NCBI GenBank assembly: GCA_963787645.1
Contig: CAWBDS010000011.1
Coordinates: 868,001-932,000 of the forward strand
Direction of reading: 5' to 3'
DNA: 64,000 nucleotides
Source: Palsa-504 sp963787645
GTDB taxonomy: Bacteria; Actinomycetota; Actinomycetes; Streptosporangiales; Streptosporangiaceae
Below, in pieces: positions 34,632-44,420 of this stretch; the first letter of the stretch is position 1; every line of letters begins with the position of its first letter. Position numbers and translations under genes: made by a program. Under the pieces are notes generated by a model. It was not told where the DNA came from and made no database searches. It worked only from the letters and a program-made list of their open reading frames with translations.

Positions 34632-36050
34632 TCAGTGTCCGGCGAGCCGGGCCAGTTCCGGGACGAAGTACGGCGCGTTAATCGTGCCGAGACCAGTGGC
34701 CAGGTCGTAGCCTCGCCGGGCCGAGAAGCCGGTCACGGTCTGCCGTCGGCCGTCCTGGGTGAACGACACGGTGTTGTTGCCCCGGGTCACCGCGACGATG
34801 CCGGGCTGGCCCTGGCTGGCCAGCTGGTACAGGGCCGGGTTGATCAGGCCCAGGGGATGGCCCGCCACCTGGTCGGCCAGGGCGACGATGCCGGCGAACA
34901 GCGGGGTGGCCTCGCTGGTGCCGCATTCCTGCGACCAGCCGGGCGGGGCGCCAGCAAACGTGCTGTAGGTATCGATCGAGCCGTTGCAGGCGGCGCTCAT
35001 GGAGATGTCCGGCACGCCCCGGCTGCCGCCCACCACGTCGCGCACGCCGTCCTGGTAACTCGGCCGGGTGAAGAACATGGACTGGCCGCCGCCGCTGGCC
35101 AGCGGATTCGGGCCTTGGTTGCCGTCGGTGAACTCGTTGGCCTGGGCGTTGTAGGTGTCGTTCCACACGGTCGGGGCGGCGGGGGTGCCCTGGGCGGTGA
35201 AGTGCAGCTGGGTCCCGCCGACGCCGGTGACCAGCGGGTCGCTGTCCGGCCACGAGGTCACCCGGAAGGAGTAATAGGTGCTCTGGTCCAGCCCGAGGTC
35301 CGCGGCGCCCGAGTCGCCGGCCGCGGCCAGCACCGTGACGTGGTCCTTTTGCGCGAGCTGGTAGGCGCCGCGCAGGGTCTGGATCTGGGCCTTGCTGGCG
35401 AAGGTCTCCTCGGTGGCGCTGAAGCTCTGGCTGATCACGTCGCCCAGGTGGTGGTTGAGCACGTACTTCTCGGCCGTGACGATCTGCGGGAAGCCGTGCA
35501 CGCCCTCGGTCTCCGAGACCGGCGTCTCCACCAGGATCAGGTTCGCGCCGGGCGCGACCACGTGCGCCCACTCCACGTCCAGCGTGGTCTCGCCGGCCCA
35601 GCCAACCATGTCCGAGCTGGCCGGGTCGTAGGCCGGAATCTTGCCTGCGGGGCGGATTATCGAAAGCTTGGGGGCGGGCAGGCCGTAGGTCCGGTCGAAG
35701 ACGCTCAGGTCGTTCCGGATGGTCGGGGAGCCGTAGGAGTCGACGATGACGATCGTGGTGCCGCGGCCGGTCACGCCCTTGGCGTACAGCGCGGGCAGGC
35801 CGTACGCCCGCCGCACCTGAGCCGGGCCGTAGCACGCGACGTGATACGCCTTCTCGCACTGGGCGGTGGTCAGCGGGGCGCGGCGGGCGGTCCCGACATG
35901 GATCACGGCCGGCCGGACCGCGATGAGGTCCGCGGTGGTGGTCCTGGGCAGAGCCTGGGGCGTCAGCCCGGCCGTCGCGCTGGCCGTTGCGCTGGCCGCG
36001 ATCAGGCCGAAAACGCCCACCACGGTCGCTACCAGGCTCCGCACCCGCAT
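34632..36050 (-). CDS. Secreted sedolisin-type (S53) peptidase
   Basis: A 472-aa protein with signal peptide (MRVRSLVATVVGVFGLIAAS, cleavage near ATASA). The mature S53 fold shows Glu 154 and Asp 158 (WAGETTLDVEWAH), oxyanion Asp 246 (LAAAGDSGAAD) and nucleophile Ser 379 (ECGTSEATPLFAG). A Ca-site-like RGYDLATGLGTINAP lies near the end. The long pro-domain of classical sedolisins is absent or very short; the catalytic domain begins near CYGPAQVRRAYGLP. Likely an acid-active extracellular endopeptidase. Start ATG 36050; divergent from the MreB-like gene. Confidence 0.9.
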   Translation of the reverse strand: MRVRSLVATVVGVFGLIAASATASATAGLTPQALPRTTTADLIAVRPAVIHVGTARRAPLTTAQCEKAYHVACYGPAQVRRAYGLPALYAKGVTGRGTTIVIVDSYGSPTIRNDLSVFDRTYGLPAPKLSIIRPAGKIPAYDPASSDMVGWAGETTLDVEWAHVVAPGANLILVETPVSETEGVHGFPQIVTAEKYVLNHHLGDVISQSFSATEETFASKAQIQTLRGAYQLAQKDHVTVLAAAGDSGAADLGLDQSTYYSFRVTSWPDSDPLVTGVGGTQLHFTAQGTPAAPTVWNDTYNAQANEFTDGNQGPNPLASGGGQSMFFTRPSYQDGVRDVVGGSRGVPDISMSAACNGSIDTYSTFAGAPPGWSQECGTSEATPLFAGIVALADQVAGHPLGLINPALYQLASQGQPGIVAVTRGNNTVSFTQDGRRQTVTGFSARRGYDLATGLGTINAPYFVPELARLAGH

Positions 36051-36183
36051 GAATCGCTCCCTCTGTCTGCCCGCACGACCTGACCCACATAATCTGTCAC
36101 TGGTGAGGATGGCATACCCCGCTGTACGCTAGTCCACCGTCACGCGGCGGGGGGTCTGGCTGCGCGGGCAGAGGGGAGCAACG

Positions 36184-37596
36184 GTGCGCTTCCGTAATAG
36201 CGTGGCGATTGACCTAGGCACGGTCAACACGCTGGTGTGGGTGGCGGGGCGCGGCATCGTGCTCGAGGAGCCTACCGCAATCGCCATCGACACGGCAGTG
36301 GGCAAGGTCGCCGCGGTAGGCGCGGCCGCCGACGCGCTGGCCGACAAGGAGCCTCAGGACATCGAGGTGATCCACCCGCTGCGCGACGGGGTAATCGCCG
36401 ACCTGGACGCGACCGCGGCCATGCTGCACGCGTTCTTGCGCCGCACCCGGCGGTTCGGGGTCGGGCGGCCCAACGCGCTGGTCTGCGTGCCCAGCGGCGC
36501 CACCCCGGTCGAGCGGCGGTCCATCGTGGCCGCGCTGGGCGTGCGGCGCCCGCGGTACAACGTGCGGCTGATCGACGAGCCGGTGGCGGCGGCGGCCGGC
36601 GCCGGATTCGACCTGACCGGCGGAGCCGGCGGGTTCGTGGTGGACATCGGCGGCGGGACCACCGAGGTGGCCGCGGTGGCGGGCTGGCGGGTGGTCAAGG
36701 CCCAGTCGCTGCGCAAGGCCGGCAACGCCATGGACGAGGCGATCGTGCAGGCCATCCGGACCGAGATGGGACTGATCATCAGCCAGCGGGCGGCCCGGTC
36801 CCTGAAGATGACGCTCGGCGTGACCGGCGGCGCCGAGGGCTGGGCCGAAGCGGTCGGCATCGACGCCGCGCAGCGCACACCGCGCACCGATTACGTGCCG
36901 GGCGGGCTGGTGGCCACCGCGCTGGAACCCATCGTGGCGACGATCGCCGCTTCGGTGCACGAGATGCTGTCCGAGATCCCGGCGGGCCTGGCCAAGGATG
37001 TCGTGCGGGGCAAGATCCGGCTGGCCGGCGGCGGCTCGCTGCTGCCCGGCCTGGCAGGCCGGATCGAGACGGCGGCGGGCATCGGCGCGGTCCTGGTCGA
37101 GGACCCGCTGCGCTGCGTGGTCCGCGGCGCAGCGGAGATCCTCGAGCATCAGGGCGACCGGGGCAAGCACGCCGGGCCCGGCCTGCGTCAGTTACCGTTA
37201 CTCCAGGGGCTGGCGGGAGATGACGGCCGGCTGACGGCCGGCCAGCAGCCAGCCGCCCAAGGCGGCCACTATGGGCAGGCCGACCAGGATGGCCAGCAGG
37301 TCCGTCGTGGGGACGGCGCCGAACGTGACCGACAGGCTGCTGCGGGCCCAGGCCACCCCGGCGATCGTGGCGGCCAGGGTGCCCAGCACGGCGCCGAGCA
37401 GGCCGACCGCGCCCGCGGTGGCGCCGGTGATGGTGCGGCGGGTGGTGCCGCTGGCCCCGGTGGCGGTGAGCGTACGCAGGTCGCGCGCGGTCTCGCTACG
37501 GATCAGGCCGACGGTCATGACCAGGACGCCGAGCGCGATGACCAGGCCGAGCACGGTGGCCCCGTCGGCGATCTCGGTCAGGCCGAGCTCACCTGA
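36184..37596 (+). CDS. MreB/FtsA-like actin-fold ATPase (3' end uncertain)
   Basis: The actin-fold core matches MreB: phosphate-1 VAIDLGTVNTLVWVAGRG, connect-1 VCVPSGATPVERRSI, RLIDEPVAAAAGAG, phosphate-2 GGFVVDIGGGTTEVAAV, EMGLIISQRAAR and adenosine motif RLAGGGSLLPGLAGRIE. Core homology ends near 37150 (about residue 325). In the given sequence no stop follows; the frame stays open to 37596, antisense to the converging permease. An indel near 37150-37195 has probably removed the natural stop, so the last 130 residues are doubtful. Start GTG 36184. Role: a cytoskeletal or divergent actin-like protein; rod-shape function is not implied. Confidence 0.7.
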   Translation: MRFRNSVAIDLGTVNTLVWVAGRGIVLEEPTAIAIDTAVGKVAAVGAAADALADKEPQDIEVIHPLRDGVIADLDATAAMLHAFLRRTRRFGVGRPNALVCVPSGATPVERRSIVAALGVRRPRYNVRLIDEPVAAAAGAGFDLTGGAGGFVVDIGGGTTEVAAVAGWRVVKAQSLRKAGNAMDEAIVQAIRTEMGLIISQRAARSLKMTLGVTGGAEGWAEAVGIDAAQRTPRTDYVPGGLVATALEPIVATIAASVHEMLSEIPAGLAKDVVRGKIRLAGGGSLLPGLAGRIETAAGIGAVLVEDPLRCVVRGAAEILEHQGDRGKHAGPGLRQLPLLQGLAGDDGRLTAGQQPAAQGGHYGQADQDGQQVRRGDGAERDRQAAAGPGHPGDRGGQGAQHGAEQADRARGGAGDGAAGGAAGPGGGERTQVARGLATDQADGHDQDAERDDQAEHGGPVGDLGQAELT

Positions 37597-39747
37597 CTTG
37601 GTCTCGACGCTCACCCCGGCGGCGATCGCGAGCTGCCGGGCGGTGTTGATCTGGTTGCTGGCCAGGGGTTGCGGCGACTGGATCAGCCAGCCTTGCAGGT
37701 TCTCCCCTAGGTGGTACTGCTGGACCGCGTGTTCGGTGATCACGGTGTTCGGTGCCGAGGTGCCGGACGGCAGGCTGCTCACTTCGCTGATCTTGGGATT
37801 GGCCAAGCAGCCGTTGGCGGCCGTGCAGGGCGCGAGGCCGCCGCTCTCCGGGCCGTTCTGCGCGGACTGCAAGTAGCGGTTCCAGGCCATGATCATGTGC
37901 GGGTAGCCGGACAGGCCGGGGCGCATGGTCAAGATGTCGGTACCGGGCGGGATCTGGCTGGCCGCGATCCCGTACTGGGTTAGCAGGGCCGGGGTGGCGA
38001 CGTACACCGTGCCGGAGAAGTTATTGTCCTGCGTGCCCAGCTGGAACAGTGTGGCGCCGGTGGTTTCCAGTGGCAGGACGGACTGTGCGTGCAGGGTCGT
38101 GGCGAAGGCGTTGACCTTGGTTTGCAGCGTGTTCAGCTGGCTTTGGGTCAGCGGGAGGCTGGAGCCCGCGCCGGGATTGTTGTTCTGGGTGTAGATGATC
38201 ATCTGGTTGCTGTTCAGGTTCGTTCCGGTCCAGTCCAGGACCTTCTCGAAGCGGACGCTGGCCACGATGCAGATCAGCACGGACAGGAACACCGCGAAGG
38301 TGACCGCGGCCAGCGCGGCGCCGGAGCGGGACCTTTGCCGCATGAGGTCTCGCACCGCGATCCGAACGGCGACTGGCATCCGGGGTCCGGCGCCGATGGC
38401 CAGGAATGCCACGCTCAGCGGGGCCAGCAGGCAGACGCCGATGATGATCGTGACCAGGCCGACCAGGAGCGCGAGGGCGTCGCTGCCGCTGTTGCCGCCC
38501 CAGCCGCCGGAGAAGACCAGGGCGAGCACGCCGATGATGACCAGGACCAGGCCCGGGATGGCGGAGCGACGGACGGCCTGGGGTGACGCGGGGCGGCCGG
38601 ACAGGGCGGCCACCACCGGGATCCGGGCCACGGCCTTGGCGGGCCTGCGGGCGGCGAGGATGGCGGTCACGATGGCCAGCACGATCGCCACGGCAATGGC
38701 CCACCAGGGCAGGTTGGTGGCGTTGATGACGTGCCCGGTCTCGGCTTGGAGCGTCGGGACATAGGCGAACCAGGCGGCGAAGCCGACGATGGCCCCGAGC
38801 ACCGCGGCGACCAGGCCGAGCACCGCGCCGTTGGCCACCATGACCAGCCGGACGTTGCGTTCGGTCGCGCCGAGCGCGGCCAGCATGCCGAGCGCGCGCA
38901 GCCGCCGCTGGGCCATCACGGTGAACCCGGCCACCGAGACCAGGCCGATGAAGACCAGCCCGAGGACCGCGATGACCAGGACGATGGTGGCGGGCGGGAT
39001 CCCGGAGCTCGAGCCGGACGGATAGGCCACGGTGGCGGCTTTGGGCAAGCCGGGGAGAGCCACCGGGTTCTGGTTCGGGTTCTGCGGATTTTGCGGGTTT
39101 TGCGGGACGGCCGCGGGCCCGAGCAGGATGGTGACCTGGGTGGGCGCGGTGACCTGGCCCGGGACGACGAGCGCGAACTCGTCCAGCAGGTTGGCCGGGT
39201 TCTGCACGATGCCGGTCACCCGCCAGGTCTGGCCGTCGGCGTGCCAGGTGCCGCCGGTCCCGGTGTTGAATACCGAGGCGACCTGGCTGGTCAGGGCCAC
39301 CTGACCGGGGCCCGTGGGGTAGTGCCCGCTGATCAGGGACAGCATCGGGTAGCCGAACGGGCCCCGGGGATCTTGGGCGCGCAGCTGGACCGGCTCGGTG
39401 AGGCCGGTGCTGAGGCTCTGATTCTCGATCACGTCGCCGGGACCGTACTTGTTGATGACCGTGGCGATGTCCTGGGTCAGCTGCGGGTCGGTGCCGGACA
39501 GGGTGACCAGGGCGGCGGCGCTGCCGAAGGTGGCGGCGTTCGGGTTCGACGGCGGGGTGTTGGTGGCCACGCCGGCGCCCCAGATAGTGGCCGCGACCGC
39601 GAGGGTGAGCAGCGCGAGCACCAGGAGCTGCTGGCGCCATTCGCGGCGGAACAGCCGCCAGGCCCAGCGGATCACGGCGCGGCGCGCGGGGACGCCCCCG
39701 TCAGCGGTCCCCGCGACCACCGGCCGCTCCAGCGTCTGGGTGCTCAT
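37198..39747 (-). CDS. FtsX/MacB-type ABC permease 1
   Basis: An 849-aa permease with two FtsX units: helix 1 (RQQLLVLALLTLAVAATIWGAG), an extracytoplasmic domain, three helices with VMAQRRLRALGMLAALGATERN, then a second unit ending TARDLRTLTATGASGTTRRT and a final QPLE. These permeases do not always import; many move lipids, peptides or drugs, or sense antimicrobials, through mechanical coupling. Start ATG 39747 overlaps the ATPase stop (ATGA). Fourth partner of a PadR-led operon; close paralogue of 40490-43009. Confidence 0.88.
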   Translation of the reverse strand: MSTQTLERPVVAGTADGGVPARRAVIRWAWRLFRREWRQQLLVLALLTLAVAATIWGAGVATNTPPSNPNAATFGSAAALVTLSGTDPQLTQDIATVINKYGPGDVIENQSLSTGLTEPVQLRAQDPRGPFGYPMLSLISGHYPTGPGQVALTSQVASVFNTGTGGTWHADGQTWRVTGIVQNPANLLDEFALVVPGQVTAPTQVTILLGPAAVPQNPQNPQNPNQNPVALPGLPKAATVAYPSGSSSGIPPATIVLVIAVLGLVFIGLVSVAGFTVMAQRRLRALGMLAALGATERNVRLVMVANGAVLGLVAAVLGAIVGFAAWFAYVPTLQAETGHVINATNLPWWAIAVAIVLAIVTAILAARRPAKAVARIPVVAALSGRPASPQAVRRSAIPGLVLVIIGVLALVFSGGWGGNSGSDALALLVGLVTIIIGVCLLAPLSVAFLAIGAGPRMPVAVRIAVRDLMRQRSRSGAALAAVTFAVFLSVLICIVASVRFEKVLDWTGTNLNSNQMIIYTQNNNPGAGSSLPLTQSQLNTLQTKVNAFATTLHAQSVLPLETTGATLFQLGTQDNNFSGTVYVATPALLTQYGIAASQIPPGTDILTMRPGLSGYPHMIMAWNRYLQSAQNGPESGGLAPCTAANGCLANPKISEVSSLPSGTSAPNTVITEHAVQQYHLGENLQGWLIQSPQPLASNQINTARQLAIAAGVSVETKSGELGLTEIADGATVLGLVIALGVLVMTVGLIRSETARDLRTLTATGASGTTRRTITGATAGAVGLLGAVLGTLAATIAGVAWARSSLSVTFGAVPTTDLLAILVGLPIVAALGGWLLAGRQPAVISRQPLE

Positions 39748-40466
39748 CGCTCCTGGCCCGTCTCGAGCAGCGACTCCGGGCCGTTGTGGGGCGCCGTCTG
39801 GTCGGTGATGCGCCCGTCGCGCAGGAACACGACGCGGTTGGCCCAGGAGGCCAGCTGGGCGTCGTGGGTGACCACCACCGCGGCCACTCCGCGCTTGCAC
39901 GCGGCGTGGATCAGCCGCATGACCGCCTCGCCGTTGACGCTGTCCAGGGCCCCGGACGGCTCGTCGGCCAGCAGCAGCCGCCGGTCGCCCACCACGGCCC
40001 GGGCAATGGCCACCCGCTGACGCTCCCCGCCGGACAGCTGGTCAGGGAAGTTACCCGCCCTGTCCCCCAGGCCCAGCTCGTCCAGGGCCTTCAGGCCGGT
40101 GATGCGGGCCTTGCGGGCCGGGGTGCCGTCCAGCTCCAGGGGCAGGGCCACGTTCTCCGCCGCGGTCAGCCCGGGCAGCAGGTTGAAGTCCTGGAACACG
40201 TAACCGATGTAGCGGCGGCGCAACTGAGCCCGGGCGTTCCGGGAGATCTCGGTGACCGGAGTGCCGCCGATCAGCATCTCGCCGCTGGACGGTTCCTCCA
40301 GGGTGCCGGCGATGGTCAGCAAGGTGGACTTGCCCGAGCCGCTGGGACCCATCACCGCCACCATCTCACCTGATTTGACGCTTAGGTCGATATCGTTCAG
40401 CGCGTGCACCTCGGCGGCCCCCTGGCCGTAGGTGCGCGACACATGCCGCAACTCAAGGATGCTCAT
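39744..40466 (-). CDS. ABC transporter ATPase 1 (LolD/MacB type)
   Basis: A 240-aa nucleotide-binding subunit: Walker A GPSGSGKSTLL, Q-loop YVFQDFNLLPGLTAAENV, signature QLSGGERQRVAIARA, Walker B LLLADEPSGALDS, H-loop VVVTHDAQ. It powers permease 1, to which its stop is coupled. About 75 percent identical by eye to ATPase 2 at 43006-43728, reflecting duplication of the whole module. Confidence 0.93.
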   Translation of the reverse strand: MSILELRHVSRTYGQGAAEVHALNDIDLSVKSGEMVAVMGPSGSGKSTLLTIAGTLEEPSSGEMLIGGTPVTEISRNARAQLRRRYIGYVFQDFNLLPGLTAAENVALPLELDGTPARKARITGLKALDELGLGDRAGNFPDQLSGGERQRVAIARAVVGDRRLLLADEPSGALDSVNGEAVMRLIHAACKRGVAAVVVTHDAQLASWANRVVFLRDGRITDQTAPHNGPESLLETGQER

Positions 40467-40489
40467 GACGTCTCCTTTATCTTGGTTCG

Positions 40490-43009
40490 TTATTCGAGCG
40501 GCTGCCGCGAGATCACGGCCGGCTCGCGGCCGGCCAGCAGCCAGCCGATGACCGCCGCGACCACCGGCATGCCCACCAGGATGAACAGCAGGTTCTCGGT
40601 GGGCACGTTGGACAGTGCGCCCAGGCCGTCCAGGTGGTTGTCCCAGGCGTAGCCGATGGCGGCGACGTAGGCCGCCACCGTACCGAGCACCGCGCCGGCC
40701 AGGGCCAGCGCGAACGCGGTCGCGGCGGTCAGTTCCCTGCGGGTCAGGCTGCCCGCCCCGGTGGCGGTCAGCGTCCGCAGGTCCCGGGCGGTCTCACTGC
40801 GGATGAGGCCGACGGACATGGCCAGGATGCCCAGCGCGAGGGCGATCCCGAACGCCGTGGCGTAGTCGAGGATCTCCGACGACGAGGGCGTGCTGGATTT
40901 GGTCTCGATCGTCATGCCCGCCGCTCCGGCGGTGAGCCTCGCGTTGGTGATCTGCGCCGCGGTCGGATTGTGCGGGGCCTGGATGAGCCAGCCCTGCACG
41001 CTGGTGTTCAGGCCGAGGGTGTGGATGGCGTGTTCGGTGATCACCGTGTTGGGCGCCGAGGTGCCGGACGGAAGCGCGCCGACCTGCTGGATCACCGGGT
41101 TGGCCAGGCACTGGCCCTTAGGGCACGGGTAGCTGGCCGGCCCGCTGTTCGGGCTCACCTGACCGCCGCCTTGCGACGCGAAGTAGCCGCCGTAGACCAG
41201 CTGCATGTCGGACAAGCCGGACAGGCCGGGGCGCATGCTCAGGATGTCCGCGTTGGGGTTAACGTCGGAGGCCTTGATCCCGAAGGCCTGCAGGAGCTGA
41301 GGCGTGGCCACGTACACCGGCCCGGACCAGGACCGCCCGGCCGCAGCGTGCTGCAGCGAGGCGCTGGTCTGGTCGAGTTCGATGACGGTGTCCGAGCCGA
41401 GGGCCTTGGCGATGGCCTGGGCGACCGCCTCGGACTGCGGCGTGCTCGCGGTCCCGGATGTGCCGCCGCCGCCGCCCGGTCCGTTGCCCTGGCCCGGGCC
41501 GCCGTTGGGCGTGTACACGATGATCTGGTTGCTGGCCAGGTTCGGCCCGGCGTAGTCCAGGACGTTGCCGTACCGCTGCGCGGTCAGGATGCAGATCAGG
41601 GCGCCGATGAAGACCCCGAGGCTGATGGCCGCGAGGGCCGAGCCCGAGCGGGCCCGGTACCGGACCAGGTCGCGCAGGGCCAGGCGCACCGCGATGGGTG
41701 CCCGGCGGCCCAGTCTGGCCAGCACCACCAGGCAGAAGGGCGCGAGCAGGATGATCGCGACGATCAGCAGGACGATGCCGAGAACGAGTTCCAGCGCGCC
41801 GCCACCGTTGCCCCTGCTGCCGGAGTACGACAGCAGGGCCGCGGCGATCACGAACAGGGCGACGCCGGGCAGCGCCGAGCGGCGCACCTGCTTGGGCGGA
41901 GCGGGCCGCCCGGACAGGGCGGCGACCAGGGGAATCCTGGTGATCGAGCGGGCCGGGCGCGCGGCGGCGAAGTAGGTAGCCACGATGGCCAGCGCGATCG
42001 CCGGGCCGATCACGATCCACGGCAGCGCGAACGCGCCGATCAGGTGATGGGCGTCGGCTTCGGCCGTGGGCCGGTAGGCCAGCCAGATGACCAGGCCCAG
42101 GACGGTCCCGGCCAGCGCGCCGATGAGCCCCACCAGCACGCCGTTGACCCGGACCACCAGGCGGATGTTCCGGTCCGTGGCGCCCAGGGCGCCGAGCATC
42201 CCGAGCGAGCGCAGCCGGCGCTGGGCCAGCACGGTGAAGCCGCCGACCGCGACCAGCGCGATGAGCAGCATGCCGACCGTGGCCAGCCCCAGGACGATGG
42301 TCTCGGGGTTGAGCGCGTTGCTGTTGGCCGCCGACTGGCGGGTCTGGACGTTCGGGCCGAGGGAGTCGGCGCTTACCCCGGGCGCGTCGAACAGGACGGT
42401 GACCTGGGACGGCGAGCTGACCTGGCCCGGCACGACGAGGGCGAACTCGTCCAGCAGGCTCTGCGGGTTCTGCACGATGCCGGTGACCTGGCGGGTCGTG
42501 CCGCCCTGGTGCCAGACGTCACCGATCCTGAGGTTGAAGGCGGACGCGACGCCGTCGGTCACCGCCACCTGGCCGGGCCCGGCTGGGTAGTGCCCGGTGA
42601 CCAGGGAGAGCATCGGCTGGCCGAACGGCCCGTTCGGGTCCTGGGCGCGCAGGTCGTAGGTGTTGATCGAGCCGGGGATGGCGATGACCTGGTTCTCGAT
42701 CACGTCGACGTGGCCGAAGCGTTGCCGCAGCGCGGCGATCTGGCCGGCCAGGTGCGGGCCGCCCGGGTAGGTGGCCGCGTCCTGGGCGGTGCCGAAGCCC
42801 GAGCCGGCCGGGGACGGCGTATCGGTGGCCACCGCCGCGCCGACCACGGTGGCGGCCAGCGCGACCGTGATGAGCGCCAGGACCAGCAGTTGCTGGCGCC
42901 ACTCGCGGCGGAACATGCGCCACGACCAGCGGATCACCGCGCGGCGGGCGGGGCCGCCCCCGTTCCTGGTCCCCGCCTGGGCCGGGCGTTCCAGCAGCGT
43001 GGCGCTCAC
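40490..43009 (-). CDS. FtsX/MacB-type ABC permease 2
   Basis: An 839-aa paralogue of permease 1 with the same two FtsX units (VLAQRRLRSLGMLGALGATDRN; LIRSETARDLRTLTATGAGSL) and the same QPLE terminus. A Gly-rich insert (GGPGQGNGPGGGGGTSG) lies in the second external domain. GTG 43009 overlaps the stop of ATPase 2 (GTGA). Probably a dedicated pair with that ATPase. Confidence 0.88.
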   Translation of the reverse strand: MSATLLERPAQAGTRNGGGPARRAVIRWSWRMFRREWRQQLLVLALITVALAATVVGAAVATDTPSPAGSGFGTAQDAATYPGGPHLAGQIAALRQRFGHVDVIENQVIAIPGSINTYDLRAQDPNGPFGQPMLSLVTGHYPAGPGQVAVTDGVASAFNLRIGDVWHQGGTTRQVTGIVQNPQSLLDEFALVVPGQVSSPSQVTVLFDAPGVSADSLGPNVQTRQSAANSNALNPETIVLGLATVGMLLIALVAVGGFTVLAQRRLRSLGMLGALGATDRNIRLVVRVNGVLVGLIGALAGTVLGLVIWLAYRPTAEADAHHLIGAFALPWIVIGPAIALAIVATYFAAARPARSITRIPLVAALSGRPAPPKQVRRSALPGVALFVIAAALLSYSGSRGNGGGALELVLGIVLLIVAIILLAPFCLVVLARLGRRAPIAVRLALRDLVRYRARSGSALAAISLGVFIGALICILTAQRYGNVLDYAGPNLASNQIIVYTPNGGPGQGNGPGGGGGTSGTASTPQSEAVAQAIAKALGSDTVIELDQTSASLQHAAAGRSWSGPVYVATPQLLQAFGIKASDVNPNADILSMRPGLSGLSDMQLVYGGYFASQGGGQVSPNSGPASYPCPKGQCLANPVIQQVGALPSGTSAPNTVITEHAIHTLGLNTSVQGWLIQAPHNPTAAQITNARLTAGAAGMTIETKSSTPSSSEILDYATAFGIALALGILAMSVGLIRSETARDLRTLTATGAGSLTRRELTAATAFALALAGAVLGTVAAYVAAIGYAWDNHLDGLGALSNVPTENLLFILVGMPVVAAVIGWLLAGREPAVISRQPLE

Positions 43010-43728
43010 TGACCCGGTCCCTTCATCAGCAGCGACTCCGGGCCCGGCGCGGGCATGGTCTGGTCGGTCACCCGGCCGTCGCGCAGGAAGATCACCCGGT
43101 CGGCCCAGGAGGCCAGCTGGGCGTCGTGGGTCACCACCACGGCGGCCACGCCTCGCTTGCACGCGGCGTGGATGAGGCGCATGACCGCCTCGCCGTTGGC
43201 CGAGTCGAGCGCCCCGGACGGCTCGTCGGCGAGCAGCAGGCGCCGGTCGCCGACCACGGCCCGGGCGATCGCCACCCGCTGCCGCTCGCCGCCAGACAAC
43301 TGGTCGGGGAAGTTCCCGGCCCGCTCGCCGAGACCTAGCTCGTTCAGGGTCCGCAGGCCCGCGACGCGGGCCTTCCTGGCGGACAGGCCGTCGAGCTCAA
43401 GGGGCAGGGACACGTTCTCCGCCGCGGTAAGCCCGGGCAGCAGGTTGAAGTCCTGGAACACGTAGCCGATGTAGCGACGCCGCAGCTGAGCCTTGGCGTT
43501 GCGCGACATTTCCGTTACCGGGGTACCGCCGATCAGCACCTCGCCGCTGGTGGGTTCCTCCAGCGTTCCGGCAATGGTGAGCAAGGTGGACTTGCCGGAG
43601 CCGCTCGGCCCCATGACCGCCACCATCGAACCCGCTTCGACGCTGAGATCGACATCGTTCAGTGCGTGCACCTCGGCGGCGCCCTGGCCGTAGCTCCGCG
43701 ACACGTGCCGCATATCGAGGACGCTCAT
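43006..43728 (-). CDS. ABC transporter ATPase 2 (LolD/MacB type)
   Basis: A 240-aa ATPase with the same motifs as ATPase 1 (GPSGSGKSTLL, LSGGERQRVAIARA, LLLADEPSGALDS, VVVTHDAQ). It is 58 bases after the PadR gene and overlaps permease 2. As the promoter-proximal module it is likely co-regulated by PadR. Confidence 0.93.
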   Translation of the reverse strand: MSVLDMRHVSRSYGQGAAEVHALNDVDLSVEAGSMVAVMGPSGSGKSTLLTIAGTLEEPTSGEVLIGGTPVTEMSRNAKAQLRRRYIGYVFQDFNLLPGLTAAENVSLPLELDGLSARKARVAGLRTLNELGLGERAGNFPDQLSGGERQRVAIARAVVGDRRLLLADEPSGALDSANGEAVMRLIHAACKRGVAAVVVTHDAQLASWADRVIFLRDGRVTDQTMPAPGPESLLMKGPGQ

Positions 43729-43786
43729 CGCGATACCCCGGTCTTCTCGTTGTTTTTCATGACGTTCCCCGTTCCTTATTGATGGC

Positions 43787-44413
43787 TTACCGGTTGGTCC
43801 GGATGGTGCGGCCGAGCCTCGGTGTGGCCGCGGGTGCGGTGCTGTTCTTCTGGCCGCGGTTGGTTTCGTCGCTGCTGGTTTCGGCGGCGGCGGCGCGCTT
43901 GATGCGGCCGTCGGCGGCGTCCAGCCACCGGATAACCGCGTCCAGCCGGAACAGCTCCGCGTCCACGACCAGGGCCAGGCTGAGGTCGGCTTCGGCCTCG
44001 GCCTCCTTGATCCGGGTCCACTGCTGCATCAGCTCGACCAGGTACCGCCGGTGGACCTGGATCACCTCGTGCACGTCGGTGCCGGGCACCCGCACGGCCA
44101 CGAGCACCTTCATGACCAGCTCGTCCCGGGGCGGGGCGGACAGGTCGGGCGGGGTGCGCAGCCAGCCGGCGAGTTCGTCCTCGCCCGCGGCGGTGATCCG
44201 GAACGCCTTCTGCGGCGTCTTTTCCCGGCCGTCCTGCGCGGCGTCGTCGGACTCGACGAGCCCGTCCCGCTCCAGGCGCTGCAGTGTGGTGTAGACCTGG
44301 CCGACGTTCAGCGGCCAGACCTCTCCGGTCCGCGCCTCGAATTCCTCGCGCAGCTGGAGGCCGTACTTGGGACCCTCGCTGAGCAGCGCGAGCAGGGCGT
44401 GACGGACGCTCAT
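43787..44413 (-). CDS. PadR-family transcriptional regulator
   Basis: A 208-aa regulator. The N-terminal winged helix is MSVRHALLALLSEGPKYGLQL...NVGQVYTTLQRLERDGLVE with the typical wing EKTPQKAFRITAAGEDEL. A C-terminal helical dimer domain (about 100-175) is followed by a Ser/Thr/Asn/Arg-rich tail. PadR proteins repress exporters and release on binding a ligand. It is the first gene of the operon with the two ABC modules, so it most likely controls them and itself through the repeat just upstream of its start. Confidence 0.9.
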   Translation of the reverse strand: MSVRHALLALLSEGPKYGLQLREEFEARTGEVWPLNVGQVYTTLQRLERDGLVESDDAAQDGREKTPQKAFRITAAGEDELAGWLRTPPDLSAPPRDELVMKVLVAVRVPGTDVHEVIQVHRRYLVELMQQWTRIKEAEAEADLSLALVVDAELFRLDAVIRWLDAADGRIKRAAAAETSSDETNRGQKNSTAPAATPRLGRTIRTNR

Positions 44414-44420
44414 CGTCCGA

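Noticed and set aside
40634..43012. 792-codon plus-strand frame
   Set aside because: Exact antisense of the ABC permease 2 gene; Gly/Arg/Asp-rich with no domain.
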